A stretch of 64,000 bases of DNA from assembly GCA_963740455.1 (NCBI GenBank), contig CAVUEF010000006.1, positions 62,001-126,000 of the forward strand. The letters are read 5' to 3'. This document shows positions 1 to 8,154 of this stretch, piece after piece (within the stretch, counting starts at the first letter, position 1; each line of letters opens with the position of its first letter). The stretch is from Paucibacter sp963740455 (GTDB lineage: Bacteria; Pseudomonadota; Gammaproteobacteria; Burkholderiales; Burkholderiaceae_C). The position numbers were made by a program, and so were the translations under genes. The notes beneath the pieces were generated by a model. The model was not told where the DNA came from and did not search any database. It was given only the letters and a program-made list of their open reading frames with translations.

Positions 1-704
1 AGTTCGTGCGCCGTGTGTGCTGCGAAGGAGCGCTCTGCAGCGACCATCGATTGCACATGGGTCATCAGCGCATTGACGGTTTGCAGCCAAGGTTGCAGTT
101 CCTGGGGCAGTCCGTCGGTTTCGAGCGGGCGCAAGTCATGCGGATGACGTTGCGCCAGCTCAAGTCGGCTCGGCTCCAGCGTGGCAAAGGCGCGCGTTAG
201 CAGCATCCTGATGCCCAGCGCCGTGATCGGCAACACGACGAGCAGCGCCACCAGCAGCCAGATGGCGCTGTTGCGCATCACTTCCAAGCGGTGCTCGATG
301 GTCTCGGCCACTTGCACACGTCGCAGGCCATCGGGGGCGGTCAGGGTCAGGACATGCCAGCTTCCGGCACGCAGCAAACCGTCGGGTGCGGTCGGGTCGA
401 GTGCTTGCCTAGGCGCCGCATTCGATCGCATCCGCATCACGCCCGTCGCGTCGAAGACCTGATAGACGACATGCTCTTCCTTCGGATCGACGCCCGGCGG
501 CAGATTGACCAGCTGAGTCAACGCCGAGTCCGGCACCGAGAGCAGCAGCTGGGCGGTTTCCTGCAAGGCGTTGTCCAGCACCTCGCCGGCCTCGTACCAC
601 AGGCCGCCCATCGCAGCTGCCGCGCCGATCAGCCAGAGCGCACCGATCCAGACCAGCAATTGCCGGCGCAGGCGCTTCTGAAGGTTCCACGCAGCTTCAG
701 GCAT
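1..704 (-). CDS. sensor histidine kinase (partial, N-terminal part)
   Basis: Membrane sensor kinase that would phosphorylate the response regulator encoded just before it. Translating the minus strand from the ATG at 704 gives one open frame to the window edge. It has a first membrane helix near residues 15-33, a periplasmic domain, a second helix near residues 155-180, and then a segment ending in ERSFAAHTAHE, the start of a HisKA H-box (expected continuation LRTPL). The catalytic ATPase domain lies outside the window. The start overlaps the regulator stop by 8 bp, so the pair is co-translated. The layout resembles TctE/QseC kinases; the signal is unknown. Confidence 0.85.
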   Translation of the reverse strand, partial: MPEAAWNLQKRLRRQLLVWIGALWLIGAAAAMGGLWYEAGEVLDNALQETAQLLLSVPDSALTQLVNLPPGVDPKEEHVVYQVFDATGVMRMRSNAAPRQALDPTAPDGLLRAGSWHVLTLTAPDGLRRVQVAETIEHRLEVMRNSAIWLLVALLVVLPITALGIRMLLTRAFATLEPSRLELAQRHPHDLRPLETDGLPQELQPWLQTVNALMTHVQSMVAAERSFAAHTAHE

Positions 705-1353
705 CGAGTCGATAACCGAGGTTGCGATGCGTGCTGATGACAGCGCTGCCCAGCTTCTTGCGCAAACGGCTGACGATGACTTCCATAGAATTGCTGGCGG
801 CCTCGCTATAACCCTGACGCTGCAGCGCCGCCTCGACATCAGTGCGGCTGTAGATGCGCCCCTGTTGGCGCGCCAGACACAGTAGCACGGCCCACTCCAT
901 AGCAGTGAGATCCAGGCGTTGCGTGCCTTGCTTGGCTTGGCGCGTGCCCAGGTCGACGACGATGGTGTCGATCACCAAACGCCTTGCATTGCTGTTGCGG
1001 CGGCTGACGGCGTCGATGCGCGCCAGCAATTCGTCCAGGTCGAAGGGTTTGACGAGGTAGTCGTCGGCGCCGGATCTCAAGCCGCGGATGCGGTCGCTGA
1101 TCTGGTCGCGTGCCGTCAGCACGATGACCGGCTGACGAAGCCCCTCGGCACGCCAGTCGCGCAACAGCATGAGACCATCGCCGTCGGGTAGGTGCAGATC
1201 CAGCAGCGCCAGATCGAAGCTCTCGACCTGACGCGCTTGAGCAATGCGCTTGCACCAATGCACCTCATGCTCGGCAGCTTCGAGATGATCGACCACAGCC
1301 TGGCCGAGGTCGATGTCGTCTTCAAGCAAAAGCAGTTGCATGGTGTGGCTCAT
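697..1353 (-). CDS. OmpR-family DNA-binding response regulator
   Basis: Two-component transcription factor of 218 aa. The receiver domain (residues about 5-115) has the acidic pair in LLEDD and the phospho-acceptor Asp in LALLDLHLPDGDG, followed by the conserved Lys in YLVKPF. The C-terminal winged helix (about 125-215) carries the usual EWAVLLCLA and SRLRKKL segments. Family resemblance is to TctD/QseB regulators. It precedes and overlaps the kinase gene. ATG 1353 or ATG 1341 could start it. The target genes are not shown by the sequence; the adjacent cytochrome block is a possible target only by position. Confidence 0.9.
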   Translation of the reverse strand: MSHTMQLLLLEDDIDLGQAVVDHLEAAEHEVHWCKRIAQARQVESFDLALLDLHLPDGDGLMLLRDWRAEGLRQPVIVLTARDQISDRIRGLRSGADDYLVKPFDLDELLARIDAVSRRNSNARRLVIDTIVVDLGTRQAKQGTQRLDLTAMEWAVLLCLARQQGRIYSRTDVEAALQRQGYSEAASNSMEVIVSRLRKKLGSAVISTHRNLGYRLDA

Positions 1354-1445
1354 CTAAAGCTGAAAGCCGCATTGGACCGACGCAATATGAACCGAATCTG
1401 AACAAAAAAGACTGCGCAACGCGTGCCGGTCTTGGCTGCCCCGCT

Positions 1446-2753
1446 TCATGTCTTTCCGAACTTGGTTTCGAAAAGAATGCCGATGTCTTTCAGCAGCTGC
1501 GTAGGCAGCACGCCGCCGGCACAGACGATGACCTTGTCGTTGGGCAGTTCTTCACGGCCGTCTGCGGTCTTCAGAACGACCTTGTCAGCCTCGATGCGCT
1601 CAATCGTCGACGCGAGCATCACACGCACCCGGCCGCTGCGCTGCAACACTTCGAGCCTCAGGCGGTTCTTTTCCTTCACGCGTGAAAACGCATGGCTGCG
1701 GTACGACAGGCAGACCGTGCCATCGGCTTGCTCGCCCAGTGCGATGGCGGCTTCCAGGGCGCTGTCGCCGCCGCCCACGACCAGCACTGACTGGCCCGCG
1801 TATTGCTCGGGATCGACCAGGCGGTAGACCACCTTGGCGCTTTCTTCGCCCGGCACATCAAGCTTGCGCGGCGTGCCGCGGCGACCCAGCGCGAGCAGCA
1901 CGCAGCGGGCGTGCAAGGTTTCGCGCGAGGTCCGCACCATGAAGCTGCCGTCCGCCTGGCGCTCCAGGCCCTCGAAGCGCTCGTTGAAACGCACCTGCAG
2001 CCCGGTCTTCTTCATCACATCGGCCCAGAAGGCGAGCAGCTTTTCCTTTTGGACTTCGGTGCCGAGCTTGACGGTGCCGATGATGTCGAGCTTGACCGGT
2101 GCCGTCATCGCGATCTTGTGGCGCGGGTAGTGATAGACGGCGCCGCCCAGCGAGTCTTCCTGATCGATCACCGCATAGCGCAATTTGTGGTGGATGGCAC
2201 TCAAGCCCGCCGAGATGCCCGCCGGTCCGGCGCCGACGATCACCACGTCCAGCGGCGCCGCATGGCTACCCACGCCTTTGCGGATCGCGCCCATGGCTTG
2301 TCGGCCCTGCTCTGCCGTCTTGCGGATCAAACCCATGCCGCCGAGCTCGCCTGCGATGTAGACGCCGGGCACATTGCTCTGGTACTCGGGGCTGACGTGC
2401 GGGATGTCGACGCCGCGCTTGGCCGTGCCGAACACGAGCGTCAGCGCATGCACCGGGCAGGCATCGACGCAGGCGCCGTGTCCGATGCAGGCCGAGGCAT
2501 TGATCAATGCCGCCTTGCCATTCACGACACCCAGTGCGTTTTCCGGGCAGGCCCGCACGCAGGCGCCTGAGCCGAAACACTTCGTAGGGTCGGCCACAGG
2601 ATGTAACGAGGCGGGCTCATTCAAGCCGGTTCGTTCAGATTCGTCCATTACCTTGGCGACCTCGCGGCTCAGACGCGCCTTGCGGCGCAGGTAGGCGCCG
2701 ACGATCAAGGCGGCAATGGCTGCGTAGATGAGGATGTAAATATCAAGACCCAT
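1446..2753 (-). CDS. membrane-anchored ferredoxin / NAD(P)-FAD oxidoreductase
   Basis: Predicted flavin- and Fe-S-containing oxidoreductase of about 435 aa from ATG 2753. An upstream frame extends to 2819, but MGLDIYILIYAAIAAL is a better N-terminus because it begins a membrane helix. Next come two ferredoxin-type motifs, CFGSGACVRACP and CIGHGACVDACP, each with Ser or His where the second Cys of CxxCxxCxxxCP is expected. The rest is thioredoxin-reductase-like, with FAD motif VIVGAGPAGISAG and NAD(P) motif VLVVGGGDSALEA, but no redox CxxC. It is divergent from the multiheme cytochrome genes, so it may pass electrons between NAD(P)H and that chain. The direction is not known. Confidence 0.8.
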   Translation of the reverse strand: MGLDIYILIYAAIAALIVGAYLRRKARLSREVAKVMDESERTGLNEPASLHPVADPTKCFGSGACVRACPENALGVVNGKAALINASACIGHGACVDACPVHALTLVFGTAKRGVDIPHVSPEYQSNVPGVYIAGELGGMGLIRKTAEQGRQAMGAIRKGVGSHAAPLDVVIVGAGPAGISAGLSAIHHKLRYAVIDQEDSLGGAVYHYPRHKIAMTAPVKLDIIGTVKLGTEVQKEKLLAFWADVMKKTGLQVRFNERFEGLERQADGSFMVRTSRETLHARCVLLALGRRGTPRKLDVPGEESAKVVYRLVDPEQYAGQSVLVVGGGDSALEAAIALGEQADGTVCLSYRSHAFSRVKEKNRLRLEVLQRSGRVRVMLASTIERIEADKVVLKTADGREELPNDKVIVCAGGVLPTQLLKDIGILFETKFGKT

Positions 2754-2847
2754 GGTGAAAGCGTCGATCAAGCGTGGTCGGCATCGTATTCGATGCGGAT
2801 GAATGAAGGCCAACACCATGGTTCAAGGCAGTAAAGGTGGAGACGTG
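2754..2847. promoter_or_regulatory. divergent intergenic promoter region
   Basis: This short interval separates the minus-strand oxidoreductase start (2753) from the plus-strand cytochrome-block start (2848), so promoters for both must lie here or overlap the gene starts. A purine-rich Shine-Dalgarno stretch (AAAGGTGGAG, 2833-2842) supports ATG 2848 rather than the upstream in-frame ATGs. No convincing -35/-10 pair was found. Confidence 0.45.
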
Positions 2848-3750
2848 ATGAATTCGATGGCAGCAACGGCTGTATTGCAAGGCCGACCCGAGGCGACGCG
2901 AAAGTCAGTGGCGACACCGACACGTCGACGCGACCTGGCCTTGTATCTTGGTTTGGCGCTGTTGACGCTGACCGTGTGGGGGGTGAGCCGGCTCGACTTG
3001 TTCACCGCCGCATCCGACATCGGCTACTGGATCGGCGTGGCCGGTGGCGTGTGCATGCTGATGCTGTTCACCTATCCGATGCGCAAGCACTTGCGCTTCA
3101 TGCAGCGCTTCGGCGCAGGCAAGCACTGGTTTGTTGCGCATATGGTGCTGGGTGTCGCGGGGCCGATGCTGATCATGTTGCACTCGACCTTCCGGATCGG
3201 CTCGATCAACGCCGGCGTGGCGCTGTACTCGATGCTGTTGGTCGCGATCAGCGGCGTCATTGGACGCTTTCTCTACGTGAGGTTGCACCGCGATCTGCAC
3301 GGAGAGAAGCTCAATCTGGATCAATTGCGCAAGGCGCACGCCAAGCACGACTCGCCCAGCACGCAACTGGGCTTTGTTCCGCTGGTGGCGCAACGCCTTG
3401 CAGACTTCGAGCGCGGGGTCCTGACCGAGTCGGGCAAGAGGCCGGCGTTGCTTCACTCATTGGTGGTCGTGCCTCTGCGCCGCATGCAGGTCGATCGTGT
3501 CTGCCGCGAAGAGCTGAAGTTCAAGGTGCTCGCACTGGGCCAATCCAAGGCTTGGGAGCCTGCCAAGACGGCAAGCCTGCTGCGCAAGACGCGTCGCCTC
3601 GTGCATGAGGAATTGATGGCGATACAACGCATCGCCCAGTTCAGCGCCTGGGAGAAGCTGTTTGCCTGGTGGCATGTCGCGCATGTGCCGTTTGTCTATC
3701 TGATGGTGTTGAGCGCGGTGGCCCATGTGGTCGCGGTGCACGCCTACTGA
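2848..3750 (+). CDS. b-type cytochrome-like integral membrane protein
   Basis: Polytopic protein of 300 aa with about five membrane segments: LALYLGLALLTLTVWGV, a segment around IGYWIGVAGGVCMLML, one around AHMVLGVAGPMLIMLHS, ALYSMLLVAISGVIG, and a C-terminal one around FVYLMVLSAVAHVVAVH. Histidines sit in the third helix and the last helix (WWHVAHV...AHVVAVH), as expected for bis-His heme b ligation in ferric-reductase/cytochrome-b-like proteins. A charged soluble loop lies between helices 4 and 5. ATG 2848 has a good ribosome site. It directly precedes the 24-heme cytochrome and could carry electrons between quinone or the Fe-S flavoprotein and the periplasm. Exact family not assigned. Confidence 0.65.
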   Translation: MNSMAATAVLQGRPEATRKSVATPTRRRDLALYLGLALLTLTVWGVSRLDLFTAASDIGYWIGVAGGVCMLMLFTYPMRKHLRFMQRFGAGKHWFVAHMVLGVAGPMLIMLHSTFRIGSINAGVALYSMLLVAISGVIGRFLYVRLHRDLHGEKLNLDQLRKAHAKHDSPSTQLGFVPLVAQRLADFERGVLTESGKRPALLHSLVVVPLRRMQVDRVCREELKFKVLALGQSKAWEPAKTASLLRKTRRLVHEELMAIQRIAQFSAWEKLFAWWHVAHVPFVYLMVLSAVAHVVAVHAY

Positions 3751-3760
3751 GTGCTGCGCA

Positions 3761-5533
3761 GTGAGATTGCTGGCCATCATGGGCATGCTGATCGGCGTTC
3801 TTGGCGTTATCACGCCCGCACATGCGCAGACGCTGGAATCGGTGCTGTCACCCGGCCCCTTGATTTCCGGTCATGCCAAGTACGAGGGCGACTGCAAGTC
3901 CTGCCATGTGCGCTTCAACCCCGCCGGTCAGGACACGCAGTGCCTGGATTGCCACAAGGAGGTCGCTCAGGATGTGCGCCAGCACAGCGGCTGGCATGGC
4001 CGCATCAAGCCACAGGCGTGCCGCACCTGCCACACCGATCACCGCGGACGCGACGCCAAGGTGGCCGAGTTTGACCGCAAGACCTTCGACCACGGCATGA
4101 CCGATTACGTACTCAAGGACAGACACCTAGTGCTTGAGTGCGCCAAGTGCCACAGCGCTGACAAGCGTTGGCGCGAGGCACCTGGCGAGTGCAACAGCTG
4201 CCACAAGAAGGACGACGTACACAAGGGCGGTCTGGGTGTGAAGTGCGCTGAATGCCACAACGAACGGGGCTGGAAGGGCGTCGAGTTCGACCATGGCCGG
4301 AAGACCAAGTTCGAGCTCACGGGCAAACATGCCGACATCAAGTGCAATGCGTGCCATGCCAAGGGCCGCTTCAAGGACACCCCGCGCAATTGCGTCGCGT
4401 GCCACAAGAAGGACGACGAACACAAGGGTCAGTACGGCGAGAAGTGCGAGAGCTGCCATGGCGCGAAGGCCTGGAAGCCCGCCAGCTTCAACCACGACGT
4501 GGACACCCGCTATGCGCTCATCGGCAAGCACCGCAGCGTCAAGTGCGCTGACTGCCATACCGGGCCGCTGTATCGCAGCAAGCTCGGCCAGGAGTGCATC
4601 GGCTGCCACCTCAAGGACGACAAGCACAAGGAGACGCTGGGCCGCGATTGCGCCGGGTGCCACACCGAGCGCAGCTGGAGAGAGCCGCCGAAGTTCGACC
4701 ATGAGAAGACGCGCTTCCCGCTGCTGGGCCAACACGCCAAGGCGCAGTGCAAGGACTGCCACCAGGACGCGCTGTTCCGCCAGACCCCGAGCCAGTGCAT
4801 CGACTGTCACCGCAAGGACGACAAACACGCGGGCACGCTCGGTCTGGCCTGCGCCGACTGCCACTTCGAGCGCGACTGGAAAACCACGCAGGGCCGTTTC
4901 GACCACCGGCGCACCAAATTTGCGCTGCGCAATGCCCACGCCGCACCGAAAGTGAAGTGCATCAGCTGCCATCAGGATCTGAAGAGCTTTCGCCCGACAT
5001 CGACCGATTGCATCTCCTGCCACAAGCGCGATGACAAGCATGAGGGCACGCTGGGCAAGCGCTGCGAGCAGTGTCACAGCGACTCGGTCTGGCGGGTCGC
5101 GGGCTTCGACCACGCGCGCAGCAGCTTTCCCTTGGTGGGCCGCCATGTCACTGCCAAGTGCAAGGACTGTCACGAAACGTCGCGCTTCAAAGATGCTGAA
5201 CGCGAGTGCTGGTCGTGCCACCAAAAGAACGATGTCCACAAGCAGCGCTACGGCACGGCTTGCGAGGACTGTCATAACGCGCGGGCCTGGCCATTGTGGG
5301 CTTTCGATCATGACAGCCGTACCCACTGGAAGCTGCAGGGGGCACACCGCAAAGTGCGCTGCGAGCAGTGCCATGTTCGCCCGGCACCGGCCGGTCAGCG
5401 CGCGGCACCCATCGAGCAGGCATGCATCGCCTGCCACAGCCAGGACGACGCGCACGACGGCGCGTTCGGTCGCCGTTGCGAGCAATGCCATTTGGCTGAC
5501 AACTGGAAACAGTTTCGGTCCCGTTTGCGCTGA
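3761..5533 (+). CDS. 24-heme periplasmic multiheme cytochrome c
   Basis: Secreted c-type cytochrome of about 590 aa. I count 24 CxxCH heme motifs. After a signal peptide ending in PAHAQ, the chain is about eight repeats of a three-heme module. Each module has a KDDxHKG-type linker, an aromatic Trp, an FDH/FNH box and a GKH/GRH box preceding the next CxxCH. GTG 3761 is chosen because it gives a compact signal peptide (RLLAIMGMLIGVLG...); ATG 3779 or ATG 3725 (overlapping the previous gene) are alternatives. It lies between the b-type membrane protein and a second multiheme cytochrome. The dense heme spacing implies a wire-like conductor. Redox partners are inferred only from neighbours. Confidence 0.88.
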   Translation: MRLLAIMGMLIGVLGVITPAHAQTLESVLSPGPLISGHAKYEGDCKSCHVRFNPAGQDTQCLDCHKEVAQDVRQHSGWHGRIKPQACRTCHTDHRGRDAKVAEFDRKTFDHGMTDYVLKDRHLVLECAKCHSADKRWREAPGECNSCHKKDDVHKGGLGVKCAECHNERGWKGVEFDHGRKTKFELTGKHADIKCNACHAKGRFKDTPRNCVACHKKDDEHKGQYGEKCESCHGAKAWKPASFNHDVDTRYALIGKHRSVKCADCHTGPLYRSKLGQECIGCHLKDDKHKETLGRDCAGCHTERSWREPPKFDHEKTRFPLLGQHAKAQCKDCHQDALFRQTPSQCIDCHRKDDKHAGTLGLACADCHFERDWKTTQGRFDHRRTKFALRNAHAAPKVKCISCHQDLKSFRPTSTDCISCHKRDDKHEGTLGKRCEQCHSDSVWRVAGFDHARSSFPLVGRHVTAKCKDCHETSRFKDAERECWSCHQKNDVHKQRYGTACEDCHNARAWPLWAFDHDSRTHWKLQGAHRKVRCEQCHVRPAPAGQRAAPIEQACIACHSQDDAHDGAFGRRCEQCHLADNWKQFRSRLR

Positions 5534-5545
5534 AGGATTGTGACC

Positions 5546-8059
5546 ATGACCACTATGAACGACACCCAAAGGCCTGCCATGCTAAATCGTCCAGGCGCTG
5601 CGGCGCATGCCCCCAAGGCACGGCTGCGGGCCATGCTCCATCTTTGGATCGTGTTGGCGCTGTATCTGCTTGTTGCCCCGCAGTCGTGGGCCCAATCGAG
5701 GGCAGGCTTCGATCACCTTAAGACTGGCTATGCCTTGTCAGGCGCGCATGCCAAGGCGAGGTGCGAGTCGTGTCACCAGGGCGGCATGCTCAAGAGCACG
5801 CCGCGCGATTGCGCCAGCTGTCACACCCGAGGTGGTCGCTTTGCCAAAGGCAATGTGCTGATGTCTCCACAACACCTGCCAACCACAGACACCTGCGACA
5901 GCTGCCACACGACCAAGGTCTTCGCTGGCGCCAAATTCAGCCACGCCCAAGTGCCGGCAGGCAGCTGCCTGACTTGCCACAATGGCTCGACGGCGCCAGG
6001 CAAGACCGCCAACCATGTGAGCACGTCTGCCTCGTGCGACACCTGCCACGCGACCCATTCCTGGCTGCCCGCCAAGGGCATGGACCATACCGGCTTCAAT
6101 GCGGCCACCAACTGCGCGAGTTGCCATAACGGTACGACGGCGTCGGGCAAGCCCGGCGGTCACATGCCGGTCGGTTCGACCAACTGCATCAGCTGCCACT
6201 CGACGAACAAGTTCAGGCCCAGCAGCTGGAACCACACCCAGACCGTGGTGACGGCGCAGTGTGCAAGCTGCCACTCGGGCGCATTTCCACCCGCTGACGG
6301 CAAGCCGTCGAATCACATTCCGTTTGCGTCGGTGGCGGTGTCGGCCGCGGCCAATTGCGACAGCTGCCACAAGGCCAGCGTGACGACCTGGGCGAACGGC
6401 AAGTACCACGCAAATTTCAGCGTGACAGGCCAATGCGCGACCTGTCACACAGGCAGCTACCTGAACGCTACCGGCAAGCCCGCGACCGCTGTCCATGCCG
6501 GCGTGACCAACTGCGAGGCCTGCCACAAGACCAGCGGCTGGGCGGGGGCCAAGGTCGATCACAGCACGTTCAGCGCGGCCACCAACTGCGCGAGCTGCCA
6601 CAACGGCAGTTCGGCCACCGGCAAGCCCAGCGGGCACATGCCGGTGGGTGCGACCAACTGCGTCAGTTGCCACAGCACGACCACGTTCAAGCCCAGCAGC
6701 TGGAACCACACGCAGACTGTCGTGACGGCGCAGTGTGCGACCTGCCACTCGGGCGCCTATCCGCCCGCCGACGCGAAGCCTGCCAACCATGTGCCGTATA
6801 CGGCTGTTGCGGTGTCGGCTTCGGCCAATTGCGACAGCTGCCACAAGCCGGGTTATGTGAGCTGGGCGAACGGCAAGTACCACGCCAACTTTGGCGTCAC
6901 AGGCCAATGCGCGACCTGCCACACAGGCAGCTACCTGAACGCTACCGGCAAGCCGGCGACCGCTGTCCATGCCGGCGTGACCAACTGCGAGGCCTGCCAC
7001 AAGACCAGCGGTTGGGCGGGGGCCAAGGTCGATCACAGCACATTCAGCGCGGCCACCAACTGCGCGAGCTGTCACAACGGCAGCACCGCGACCGGCAAGC
7101 CGGCGTCACATATGCCTTCAGGCGCGACCAATTGCATCAGCTGCCACCGCACGACTGCTTTCAAGCCCAGCACCTGGAACCACACACAGACTGTCGTGAC
7201 GGCACAGTGCGCGACCTGCCACTCGGGCGCCTACCCGCCGGCCGACGCCAAGCCGGCCAACCACGTCCCCTATGCGGCGGTGGCCGTGCTCGTATCGGCC
7301 AACTGCGATACCTGCCACAAAGGCAGTTTCGTCAGCTGGACGAATGGCAAGGTGCACGCCAGCGTCAGCGTCAGCAACCAGTGCGCGACCTGCCACACGG
7401 GGGGCTATCTGAATGCGGTTGGAAGGCCCGCCAACGCCACGCATGCGACCATCGGCGCGACGCCTTGCGAGACCTGCCACCGATCCACCAGCACATGGTC
7501 AGGGGCCATCTTCGGGCACTCGGCGATCAATGCCGTGGGCACCGGCACTTGCGACACCTGCCACAACGGCAGCACCGCCAAGGGCAAGACGCCTGCGCAT
7601 ATTCCGATCACGGTGGTGACCGCCAAGTGCGATGCCTGCCACAAGTCGCAGATGAGTTTTGCCACTGCGGTGACCATGAACCATACCGCGGTCACCGGCA
7701 TGTCGTGCAAGTTGTGTCATAGCGGCAGCTACACCTCGCAGGGGCCCCAAGGCGCGCTGGCCAAGCCCACCAACCACATTCCCGAGGTGCAGCTGCTCGC
7801 CGGTAGCGCGCTGGACTGCAATGCATGCCACACCAGCACGTCGGCCTGGTTGTCGATGCGCATGAATCACAACGGCAGCATGGGCAGCGGCGCGGGCTGG
7901 TGCAAGGCCTGTCACCAGACCGGTGTGAGCTTCCTGGGCAATATGGAGAAGAAATCGCTGACCCACGAGGCCAAGGGCACGGTGCCCATCGACTGTTCCC
8001 AGTCGGGCTGCCATCGGCCGCTGGGCAACAAGGGCGCTGCGTACACCAACTGGGATTGA
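5546..8059 (+). CDS. 28-heme (possibly 29-heme) multiheme cytochrome c
   Basis: Exported cytochrome of about 837 aa. The N-terminus has a basic stretch, a hydrophobic helix (LHLWIVLALYLLVAP) and cleavage near SWAQ. I count 28 CxxCH motifs plus a final CX4CH (CSQSGCH), which could bind an extra heme. The first part resembles the 24-heme neighbour (FDHLKTGYALSGAH). The middle consists of three 158-residue repeats, each with six hemes, rich in TNCASCHNG and WNHTQTVV segments. ATG 5546 follows AAGGA; a GTG at 5540 is also in frame. It lies 12 bp after the preceding cytochrome gene, so the two are co-expressed. Likely periplasmic or surface electron carrier. Confidence 0.88.
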   Translation: MTTMNDTQRPAMLNRPGAAAHAPKARLRAMLHLWIVLALYLLVAPQSWAQSRAGFDHLKTGYALSGAHAKARCESCHQGGMLKSTPRDCASCHTRGGRFAKGNVLMSPQHLPTTDTCDSCHTTKVFAGAKFSHAQVPAGSCLTCHNGSTAPGKTANHVSTSASCDTCHATHSWLPAKGMDHTGFNAATNCASCHNGTTASGKPGGHMPVGSTNCISCHSTNKFRPSSWNHTQTVVTAQCASCHSGAFPPADGKPSNHIPFASVAVSAAANCDSCHKASVTTWANGKYHANFSVTGQCATCHTGSYLNATGKPATAVHAGVTNCEACHKTSGWAGAKVDHSTFSAATNCASCHNGSSATGKPSGHMPVGATNCVSCHSTTTFKPSSWNHTQTVVTAQCATCHSGAYPPADAKPANHVPYTAVAVSASANCDSCHKPGYVSWANGKYHANFGVTGQCATCHTGSYLNATGKPATAVHAGVTNCEACHKTSGWAGAKVDHSTFSAATNCASCHNGSTATGKPASHMPSGATNCISCHRTTAFKPSTWNHTQTVVTAQCATCHSGAYPPADAKPANHVPYAAVAVLVSANCDTCHKGSFVSWTNGKVHASVSVSNQCATCHTGGYLNAVGRPANATHATIGATPCETCHRSTSTWSGAIFGHSAINAVGTGTCDTCHNGSTAKGKTPAHIPITVVTAKCDACHKSQMSFATAVTMNHTAVTGMSCKLCHSGSYTSQGPQGALAKPTNHIPEVQLLAGSALDCNACHTSTSAWLSMRMNHNGSMGSGAGWCKACHQTGVSFLGNMEKKSLTHEAKGTVPIDCSQSGCHRPLGNKGAAYTNWD
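6107..7528 (+). repeat. three tandem 474-bp repeats inside the cytochrome gene
   Basis: The segment starting ACCAACTGCGCGAG recurs at 6107, 6581 and 7055, an exact 474-bp period (158 codons, six hemes). Units 1 and 2 to 3 are nearly identical over long stretches, for example from 6425 and from 6899. The third unit drifts after about 7380. This indicates recent in-frame duplication. Confidence 0.85.
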
Positions 8060-8154
8060 ACTTCGCGGCCCGGCACGACGCAGCACGCAGTGCGCCGTCC
8101 CGGGTCAAACATAAATCAGAGGGACCGACGATCGGTCGGTGATTGAGGATAGAT

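Noticed and set aside
4127..5569. Long minus-strand open frame (480 codons) opposite the 24-heme gene
   Set aside because: It is the reverse reading of repeated CxxCH codons in G+C-rich DNA. It has no domain, signal or ribosome site, and the plus strand is clearly coding.
5738..7075. Minus-strand open frame of 445 codons opposite the 28-heme gene
   Set aside because: Its repetitive Ala/Gly/Val-rich product simply mirrors the 474-bp repeats; no family features.
6107..7528. Regular repeats considered as a CRISPR or non-coding array
   Set aside because: Units are 474 bp, in frame and encode heme motifs; there are no short direct repeats with unique spacers.
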